Below are positions 56,098 through 64,000 of a DNA stretch of 64,000 nucleotides, piece by piece (the stretch's first letter is position 1; each line of letters starts with the position of its first letter). Position numbers and translations under genes: made by a program. The notes beneath the pieces were generated by a model. The model saw only the letters and a program-made list of their open reading frames with translations. It was not told the DNA's origin and did no database searches. Origin of the DNA: Sordariomycetes sp. S80-01Y (taxonomy: Eukaryota; Ascomycota; Sordariomycetes); contig JAXQJY010000021.1 in the NCBI GenBank assembly GCA_037042185.1, positions 62,001 through 126,000 of the forward strand, in the 5' to 3' direction.

Positions 56098-57540
56098 GCT
56101 GCGACGGGAAGGATGATATAGTTTGACGAATTTCTCGGGTCATGTCATGTTGGCGTATGATCTGATCTGGCCTTTGCCGCATCTCTGGTGAGGGCTTGTG
56201 TATGGGTATGTCACTTAGAAAGCGGACGAAGACAAGAAGAACGAATACATTAATTTCATGCTACGAAGAAGTCTACCACGCTGTCTATCTTGTGACGTAG
56301 ATTCAAGGTGACGTCTGGCCATACACACGTTCCGCGAATCTCGTTGCTCGTCACTGGGGTCAAAGCGCCTGCGCATCGGCCTAATCCCAGCTCATCGTGC
56401 GTACACCCCTTCACTGTTTGGAGGAGCCATGGTATCACCTGGTGCAGCACCTTTCAGACCCCTTTCAGATTAATGGACATCCCACCACGCCCGTGAAACA
56501 TGACTCCTCAACTCAACCGCCTCACCGGTCCAGAATTTCACTACACTGCCTGCGCGCAAGGACCATTCCGCATGTCGCATGCAGGCCCAACAGAGCCTCA
56601 GGTGCTTCATAGGGCGGGAGGCGTCCCTGCCCGTCCCCGAGTCATACTTACTAGTTGCCTTGTGCCACGCGGTCGAGCTCTCGACCAGCCATGTCACCTT
56701 GGAGATCCACCGCGACTTTCGCACTCTTGGGAGGCCTTTTTTCCTTTCCTTTCCCGGTCTGGGAGAAGGAAATCATGGGCGGAATTTGGACACTTGTGCC
56801 TGAGATGCCACCCTGCTTAATGAAAAGGGGTCGTGTTAGTGCCTGATGAATCATGTGCACCACGGCATCTTTTTACCAATACGTGGGTAGCTGACAGCCC
56901 TGCGTCATCCCGTGATTCAGAAAGGGGGCGTCGCTCTTCCCTCAACCACCTCATTGCGGTGTGAACGTACCAAAGCCTGCGATACCCAAAGTGCGAAAGA
57001 GAACCCTTGGCAGGTTTGTGCTCCAGAGCCAGATGGTAATTGGCAGCGCAGGGTGGAAACGTCCCAAACGCTCACCGAGCACGTCCCGTCCCAAGCTGAG
57101 GCGGCTGCGAACCAGACGAAGCAACGCGGTACAGCCTCGTCGGACGATACGTGGCTCTCGTGAAGCAAATCACTGGGTGCTCCGACCTCGGGCTCTCGCG
57201 CTCGCATCCTCTTCCCTATTCTATAAAGTTCGCGCCCGCAGTCCTACAAACCTTGTGAAGCCTGTCATCTCTCGAACCTTTACGCTTGTTACTTTACCAA
57301 GAGCCAATCTCGCCGCACCATCAAGAAAGGGAAGAAACATAAACAAAAGAAACCGGTATCTCGCTTGCTCCATCTTTCCCCGTCGCACAGACACACCTTT
57401 CCACTCCCCTCGGCGCATCCCCGTATCCTCGAACGCAGCTCTTCCCTGAGCGACCTCCAGACTCTATACCACACGACCATCACGGCCAGTATTTGTATCC
57501 AGCCTTCAAACCGAGCCGGGGAGCCTCATCGACAAACAGG
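56098..57540. other. Intergenic, acl2 to small Cys/Lys-rich gene
   Basis: 1.4 kb. A TATA-like box and pyrimidine-rich leader of the next gene occupy the last 320 nt. No further gene. Confidence 0.55.
57222..57228 (+). promoter_or_regulatory. TATA-like box of the small Cys/Lys-rich gene
   Basis: TATAAAG about 315 nt upstream of the ATG at 57541, followed by a C/T-rich leader. Confidence 0.45.
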
Positions 57541-57885
57541 ATGTGCTGCCCAACCTGCTGCGTAGCTAGCGACTATGGCAGCCACGAGTATTGTTCGGGT
57601 CCTATGCATGGCATCTGCTGTGGCAAGCCCTTCGAAGACGACCAACAGCGCATCGCCTGGCAGCTCGTCCCGCGTGAAGAACCAAGATACATCGACCAGG
57701 CCTTCATCGATCGCCAAAATGATTATTACGAGGAGAGGATTCGTAAGGTCTGGGAAGATAGCGAGAAGAAGATGAAGGAGAAGACGGCCAAGGACGAAAA
57801 GAGGAAAACCAAAGGCAAGGAAAAGAGCAAGAGCTCGGACAAGGAGAAGAAGGCGATGGAGAAGGAAGCGAGCAAGGACCAGTGA
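57541..57885 (+). CDS. Small Cys/Lys-rich protein, unknown function
   Basis: Single exon, 114 residues from the first ATG. The N-terminus MCCPTCCVASDYGSHEYC has Cys at 2, 3, 6, 7 and 18, and ICCGKPF adds Cys26 and Cys27. The middle (IDRQNDYYEERIRKVWEDSE) is predicted helical, and the last 45 residues are almost only Lys, Glu, Ser and Asp. There is no signal peptide; a Cys pair right after Met could be palmitoylated or bind metal, both inference. A TATA-like box and leader upstream and a 193-nt gap to the convergent GH72 gene support a real gene. No family recognised. Confidence 0.6.
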   Translation: MCCPTCCVASDYGSHEYCSGPMHGICCGKPFEDDQQRIAWQLVPREEPRYIDQAFIDRQNDYYEERIRKVWEDSEKKMKEKTAKDEKRKTKGKEKSKSSDKEKKAMEKEASKDQ

Positions 57886-58077
57886 TGTTCGAACGGTTAT
57901 GAGAAATGAGACATGAGTTATGACGTGCGAAGAGGCACAAATAAGAAGCGCAAGGCTGGCTTGGTTGAATGCAATATCTACTCCACTCACTAGCAAAAAG
58001 ATTTACACTGAAGACGTCCCCTGATTTCTCATCTCGACTTGCTTAGACCACCACCTCCAACGAAATCATCCCCTTCT

Positions 58078-59767
58078 TTAGACGAAAAGCATGGCAATCA
58101 AGGGGGCGACGGCAGCCAAGATGACGGGATGGGCCATGACGGCGGCGTCCTCATCGTCGTCGCTAGTTTGCTCGCTGCTATCGACGGTGTCATCGCTGGA
58201 GTCGTCGCTTTTGTCCTCCTCGTCGCCAGTCTCAACGTCGTTCTTTCCGTTCCAGTTGGTCTCGCTATCCTTGAGAGGCTTGACGGCGAGGTTGGTAAGA
58301 CGGTTGCCTTTGGTGTCAACGACAGGCAGTGTGACATCCCAGCTGTCGATGTCGATGATCTTGCCACTGGGCTTAGGCTTAACTCCATTCTTGATGATCT
58401 TAGGGGCGCCGGGAGGGAGCTCCGGAAGGGTGAAGTTGTTGAGGAAGCCCTTCTCCTTGATGAGGCTGGGCTTGCAAGTGACGAAGTCATTGTCGTTGTT
58501 CTCGGGCTTCATGCCCTGAACCTTCTCCCAGTCGATCTTGGAGAGCTCACTGCGAAGGCGAACGTAATCGCCGAGGATCTCAGCCTCGTCCTTGGGCTTA
58601 TCACCCAGCTGAACAAGACCGTAATCGTTCTTCTCCATGGTGTACTCGTACACAACGCCACCCGAGAACACGTGGTACATGTCCTCGCCGTAGATGGACT
58701 GAGTCTCTGTCCAGAAGCGCTGAGGAGTCTCGTTGCAACCGTACTCGGAGAAGAAGACGGGCATGGCGGCATCCTTGAAGCCCTCGACGAGGTCGTCGAA
58801 GGATGATGTCTCAAAAGTGGCGTCCTTGCCACACCACGAGTAAGAGTTGAGAGCGAAGAAGTCCGCACGGGACAAGTCATCCTCCTCGTCATCGATGGAG
58901 CAGGCAACATAGTTGTAGGTATCCCAGAGGACGTCGCGGACATCGGCAGCAGAGTAGCCAACGGGGATCTAGAACAAGAGATATGAGTTGCGATCTCAAA
59001 CGGATCCGCGTGAAAAGGCTTACCTGGCGGTCGATGTTGTTCTTGATGTAGTTCTTCAAGTCGCGGGTAATAGCACGCATGTACGGTGGAACAAACTCAG
59101 CAGAGGGAAGGTCGTTGATGATCTCGTTACCAGAAAAGAAGAGGAGAGTGTTGGGGTAGTTGCTGAAGGCCTCAACGATCGCAAAGGTGCGGTTCAGGTA
59201 CTCGGCATAGTAACTGGTCCAGGGCTCGAAGGAGGTGATAGCCTCGCCGGGCAGAGGGGAGTTGACGTCGATCATCATGTACATGCCAGCGGCATTGAAG
59301 ATGCTCGCACACTCATCGTGGTTGATATCCGGGTCCAGGTTGTAAACGCGGATAGCATTCACACCGAGGACTTGCATGAGAGCGGCGTCTCGCAAGCACT
59401 GCTCGCCGTGGGAGAGAGGGTCGTCGCCCGTCTCGGGGTTGTAGCCAGCACTGCCTCCCGGCTGGTAGGCCATACCCACGATCTGGAAGCGGCTGCCGTC
59501 ATCGTCGACGAAGTTGCGCCCGTCGATTTTCAGGGGCTGAACGGCCGCGGCAGTGGCAGCAAAGGCGGCCACGAGGGCCGATTTGATCTAGACATGGTGT
59601 CAGTGCCCGATGCCCGTTGGTGTTGTTTCCGTGCGTAAGCAATCAGTCTTAGTTCCGACTTTGTTCAGACCCCAACTCGGGATGTGGTGGTGCCGTCACA
59701 GGCGTGCCCCACGTGGAACTCAATCGCGACGATCTGCGGTGGCTTGCGGTCTTAGACTTACAAACAT
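58078..59767 (-). CDS. GPI-anchored 1,3-beta-glucanosyltransferase (GH72, Gas/Gel family)
   Basis: Three exons: 59767..59762 (ATG TTT only), 59587..59024 and 58968..58078, 486 residues. The 174-nt first intron (GTAAGT, CTGAC, TAG) joins MF to IKSALVAAFAATAAAVQP, a complete signal peptide. The GH72 domain follows: FQIVGMAYQPGG, VNAIRVYNLDP, acid/base Glu157 in FFSGNEIIND, nucleophile Glu265 in VFFSEYGCN. There is no Cys-rich CBM43 module. A Ser/Asp-rich linker and hydrophobic tail (HPVILAAVAPLIAMLFV) form a GPI signal. The family cuts and rejoins wall beta-1,3-glucan at the plasma membrane. The second intron is 55 nt and joins IDRQIPVGYSAADVRD. Confidence 0.95.
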
Positions 59768-61509
59768 GGTGGTGACTCGTGGTGTCCCGATGGAGGCGTG
59801 CTCGTTAAGGAAAACCAGTCGATTATAAGTCTTCTAGCTCGAATTGATTGAGGGCGAAGGGAAGTTGTCGTGCCTGGGCGCGTGTCGGAGGCGGGAGGCA
59901 GCCGAGGCGGTTTTTGGTAAAACACGCAGGCGCAAATGAGGTGAGCGGATGCGAGAGCCTAGCGAAGGGGCAAGAAGTGCTGTAAAAGAGCGACAAGAAG
60001 AATAGCGATGCCTCAGCTAACGAACAACGGAACGAGCGTGTTGAAGAAGAGGGAAACCGAAGGAGTGGCAGTGGAGGGATTTGAGGAGAAGGAAGTCGTG
60101 GTCGAGGCCAAGAGCTGGAGCTGTGGCAGTGGCAGTCTTGGGAGGCCAGTGACGATTAGGCAGGGATCCCGTTCTGCCAGAATAAAGTGTAACGCCCTTG
60201 CCCTCTTTGGTTCATGGGGGCCAAGCAGCGCTCGCTACTGGCTGTGCCAGCCCGCGCTAGTCCGTCTCCAGCGGGTATCAGGGGCGTTGAAACCAAGACG
60301 CCAAGACAGCTGCCGCTGCTTCAGAACCGGTGCCCTCCTTGCTTTCGACCCTTCCTGATACGCGAGCGTCTCCTTCATGTAGCGCATCGGTGATCCAGGG
60401 CCATATTGAGAGTGCAGCACATGCTGGGCTTTCTCAAGCTTCTGCCGTCTGGCTAAGGCCAAAGCTCCCGTCTCGTCTGTCTTAGCCTCGCTTGGCCGAG
60501 TCGGACTGCCGAGACGGCTCCAGTGGGATGAAGCTACACGAACAAATTTCGGTCGCCAAGGCGCGCTGACCCTTACTCTGGCGCAACAGACGGCACCGCA
60601 AAGTCCGCCGCAGCCATCGCCTTGGTCAAGCTTTCGTGCGGTCGTCTGTTAATACCGAAGCCGCTGCTATTTAGCGATGCACCACGGCTGTCTGCATTGT
60701 TTGCGTCGCTCAGTATGGATCTGATACCCTTGCGTCCATGCCAAATTTCTTGGGCGTCTCGCCGTAATGAAGATCTCCATGCACTCTGGAGGCCGCCAAT
60801 TCGGGCAGGTCAGTCGCCAAGACGATTGTCACGAAGTAATGATCACCCAGTGTTGCCGATGGAACTCTCTCACCTCCCGTGACCTCAGCTTACCGCTTTC
60901 TTGGTCTCGTATTGTTGTTACTCCGCCCAGCCCAAGCCGAGACGGAAACCCTGCTTGGACTGGCATGGTTCGAGTCAGGAAGGAGTCTCCATGCCCATTG
61001 ACACCCGATTCCCAAACTGGAATCGAGAGCAATGACAAAGTAACACAAGGCTCTCCTCGTGTGTAAGTCTCACGTGGCTCGTGCGACACAAGGACAAAGC
61101 TGGGCGCGCATACCCTCTCACCGCCTGCCACTTTACTCGGCTCTGCCCTGGATTTGGTGGCAGAAAAAAAAAAGATACCCCCTTCGATAGCATGACCAAA
61201 AAGGAGTGTTTTTATCCGTGGCTAGGCACGGCGAGTACTGTCCGTATCTTTATGTCAACCCCTATCCCCCGCCACGGCTCATCCCGCGCAACACGTCCGG
61301 TGAATCGACTCACCTTCCCAGTCGCCTTCTAACTTGAGACAGCCAACATCACCCCGCGCAAAGCTTGGTTGATACTTCGACCTTGAGGGAGCATGAACAG
61401 TCTTTTCCCTCGCTCTTTATCAGTCGCACGTATACCCTGTTCATCCTCCAGCCGAATCTTCTTTGCAAACCCGCGCGCCCAATCGATCGCAGACAGAAGC
61501 TTCGCAACC
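59768..61509. other. Shared upstream region of GH72 and GUK1 genes
   Basis: 1.7 kb between divergent starts. GTGGCAGTGG-type words occur at 60065-60073 and 60123-60135. Only short ORFs without homology; no RNA gene recognised. Confidence 0.55.
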
Positions 61510-62142
61510 ATGGCTTGTAGGTGCCTTCTTATCTCTCCTCAATAGGCGTGATCTAATTGCGCCTCAGTGCCAACCGATCGCCGTCCAATTGTTATCTCTG
61601 GCCCCTCTGGTGTCGGCAAAGGCACCCTATACAACCGCTTGTTCGAGCAACACCCCAACTGCTTCACCCTCTCGGTCAGCCACACCACGCGCCAGCCCCG
61701 CCAAGGCGAATCCGACGGCGTACACTACCACTTCATCGACCGACCAGCGTTCCTTGCCAAGATCGAGAAGGATGACTTCGTGGAACACGCCGAGTTCGGG
61801 GGGAACTGCTACGGCACGTCCAAGGAAACAATAGAAACACAATCCGCCAAGGGACAGGTTGTGCTCTTGGACATCGAGATGGAGGGTGTCAAGCAAGTTA
61901 AGAAGACAGACATGGACGCGCGCTATATATTCATCGCGCCACCCAATATGGCAGAGCTCGAGTCCCGCCTGCGAGGCCGCGGCACAGAAACCGAAGAAAA
62001 GATCCAGAAACGCCTCGCCCAAGCCAAGAAGGAGCTCGAGTACTCCACTACCCCCGGCGTCCACGACATCATCATCGTCAATGACGACCTAGACTCCGCT
62101 TATAAGAAATTGGAAGACTTCGTCTACGGCGCAGCGCCATAG
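61510..62142 (+). CDS. GUK1: Guanylate kinase
   Basis: Two exons, 61510..61516 (7 nt) and 61568..62142, 193 residues. The 51-nt intron (GTAGGT, CTAAT, CAG) joins ATGGCTT to TGCCAACC, giving MALPTDRRPIVISGPSGVGK; without it the frame opens only at GTG. The P-loop GPSGVGKGT is at residues 14-22, GMP-binding SHTTRQPRQGESDGVHYHF follows, and RLRGRGTETEEKIQKRL is the lid. The enzyme phosphorylates GMP to GDP with ATP and feeds GTP and GDP-mannose synthesis. Length is typical (about 190). Convergent with the septin gene. Confidence 0.95.
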
Positions 62143-62850
62143 GGGCGTGACTAGTGTATGGCGTGAGAGTCTTTGGGGGGAGAGATGTTGGACTATAATG
62201 GGTACGACGACTGGGGAGGCGTTAAAGAAAGCTGGGCCTCCCGTAAGTGGCTAGTCCTATAGACGACGAGTTGAACCACGAGGATCAGATAGCGGGTTCA
62301 AAAGAGCTACGACCGTATTGGATCGACGCTCGCTTCGGTTATGAGTAGTGGAGATAGTCCTTCCCAACACAGCGTTGCCTCCGATCAAAGCCGGCGAGAC
62401 TGCAGCACCGTTAATAATCGTATCGAATAGCCTAAACTTTGGGTTGGTGAGTAGGCCGGAGAGCGGTCTTGGCCGAACCTTTGGAAAATGGCACGTTCTT
62501 CGACAATGCTCAATTAAAGAGTAGAAAATGGTAAAAGCTCTTGGGTAACAATAAAGACAAAGTAAAAGATCCCGTTCGGAGGCGTCCAGCTGCGCGGAAA
62601 AGTTGAAGCAACACAGGAACGCCATGCCGAGACAAAACCGGGCCAACTAGACTTGTATCTTCCAGAGCGATACAGTCTCCCCTTTTCAACAAACTTGATA
62701 TACTTCCACTGCCTCCTTGCATTAGGTATTTAGAAGGCTATCCGTGATCATCATACCGCACTAACGACCACCCGTCCAGGCGGGCATGTTGTAACCCAAC
62801 ATCTCGGAGTGACTGCGCCCAAGACTCCATCGCTCCCCGGCTCACGTAAT
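62143..62850. other. Convergent 3' region, GUK1 and septin
   Basis: 708 nt with the 3' ends of both genes. No gene visible. Confidence 0.55.
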
Positions 62851-64000
62851 CTAGTAGCCGTTCATGGTCATGCGTTGCGAGTTGCGGCTCAGCTCGCGAT
62901 CGGCGGCAGGGCTGATGGGACGGCTGCCGCCGCCAGCACCATGAGCGCTGCTCTCCTTGAGCGCGAGCAATTGCTTGGCGCGGAAAGTCTCGTAGTGAGT
63001 CTGCGAGGTAGTCTCGATCAGGTCCTGGAGGTGGGTGCGGAGCAGGAAATCCCGGAGATAGATAAACTCGCAGTGCTTCTCATCCTCGACGTTGATGACG
63101 CCCCATCGGTTCTGGCGACCGCGGACCTGCTTGCCATCGACGATGATGTTCTTCTCGGAGCCGACAACGGCAAAGGGCACGAGGCTCTGCTTTTCGTTAG
63201 CCAAATTGATACTCCCCCTATCTAGGGATATGCCCTACCTTGATCTTCTGGCTCAAAGCACGCTCCTCGTCGTCAAACTCCTCGTTATCGTACGGGAACA
63301 TCTTGAGGTTGTGGAAGGCGAACTCCTCCTTGATACGCTCCTTGAACTCCAGACGCTCGTCCACGGTCAGAGTGTCGGCCTTTGCAATGACAGGCACAAC
63401 ATTGACAACATCCGACAGCTTCTTCAGGACGACAATATCGATGGGCTTGAGGGAGTGGCCGGAGGGTTGGATGAAGAACAAGCAGCAGTGGATGCGGGTG
63501 TCCTGGATGTAACGCTCTCGTTGGGCTGTGAGCTCCTTTCGCAAGTACGCGGAGTGCTGATCCTTGATGTACTTGACGATAGGGTCCCAGCAACGGTCGT
63601 TGTTGACAAGGTCGCCATACCCGGGGGTGTCGACGATGTTCAGCCTCAGGCGGACGCCATTCTCCTCGATGATGTGGGAAGCGGCCTGGATCTCGGTAGT
63701 GGAGCGGATGGGCTCATCGGGCTGGAGGCGACCCTTCGAGTCGATGAGGTGCGAGGCGAAGATGGTGTTAATCAGAGTCGACTTTCCGAGACCGGTCTGG
63801 CCTACATGGAGAGATGCTCGTTAGCAAGTCCTCGAGTTGAGCTACGTAGCACCATGACGGTGCAGCGCGCGAAGCGTGTCCAACGTACCAACGCAGATGA
63901 CATTGAACTGGAAACCACGCTTCAGGAGCTTGCGCTCAATCTGCGAGGTGATGCTGTCGAAACCGACATGGCTGTTGGGATAGATGGTGGTGGGAGGAAC
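62851..64000 (-). CDS. CDC10: Septin, Cdc10 type (5' end outside window)
   Basis: Three exons in the window: 64000..63889 (partial), 63801..63239 and 63186..62851; 337 codons are visible, and the start lies beyond the right edge. It begins inside with VPPTTIYPNSHVGFDSIT, then the polybasic ERKLLKRGFQFN, the P-loop GQTGLGKST (split by an 87-nt intron), the G3 motif DTPGYGD, the G4 motif AKAD, and the septin-unique element. HSAYLRKELTAQRERYI and the lack of a C-terminal coiled coil (end SRNSQRMTMNGY) mark the Cdc10 group (AspD, Sep4). Septins polymerise at the cortex at septa, germ tubes and appressoria. The second intron (52 nt) joins SQKIK to SLVPFAVVGSEK. Confidence 0.95.

Overview
This window is nuclear DNA of a filamentous ascomycete (Pezizomycotina), most likely a Sordariomycete. 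The evidence is: compact protein-coding genes on both strands; spliceosomal introns mostly 45-60 nt long with GTRNGT donors and CTGAC/CTAAC branch sites; pyrimidine-rich leaders; and a set of recognisable fungal orthologues, including an adjacent divergent pair of ATP-citrate lyase subunit genes. Gene models were built by eye from reading frames, splice signals and remembered family sequences; no search was run.

Layout. 0-5 kb: 5' end of an unknown Ser/Tyr-rich gene leaving the left edge, a 3.4 kb gene-free stretch, then a DGK1-like CTP-dependent diacylglycerol kinase. 5-12 kb: three plus-strand genes, SPB4 (rRNA helicase), MCR1 (mitochondrial NADH-cytochrome b5 reductase) and a TRP/YVC1-like calcium channel. 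12-25 kb: four minus-strand genes, a Zn2Cys6 regulator, XPO1/CRM1 exportin, AGX1 alanine-glyoxylate aminotransferase and PRMT5/Skb1. PRMT5 is divergent from PRP43 (25.6-27.9 kb). 28-35 kb: a gene-poor stretch holding one small Cys-containing gene of unknown function. 35-40 kb: RTP1 (RNA polymerase II nuclear import and assembly factor) and a secreted Thr-rich, acidic wall-type protein. 41-45 kb: CENP-Q/Fta7, an ER thioredoxin-like membrane protein, and Cnl2/Nkp2. 46-50 kb: EAF3/MRG15, whose 1.09 kb first intron contains an unexplained 173-codon ORF, and mitochondrial ribosomal protein uL30m. 50-56 kb: acl1 and acl2, divergent. 57-64 kb: a small Cys/Lys-rich protein, a GH72 glucanosyltransferase, guanylate kinase GUK1, and a CDC10-type septin running off the right edge.

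How they fit together. Most genes are housekeeping functions: ribosome and spliceosome turnover (SPB4, PRP43, PRMT5), nuclear transport (XPO1, RTP1), chromatin and kinetochore (EAF3, CENP-Q, Cnl2), cytosolic acetyl-CoA supply (ACL), wall building and morphogenesis (GH72, septin). No transposase, reverse transcriptase, integrase, viral gene, secondary-metabolite core enzyme, CRISPR, rRNA or tRNA gene was recognised. I did not find an obviously new multi-gene system. The most useful leads are the ORF inside the EAF3 intron, two neighbouring genes for interacting kinetochore subunits, the PRMT5-PRP43 and acl1-acl2 shared promoters, isolated start codons in micro-exons, and two small Cys-rich proteins of unknown function.
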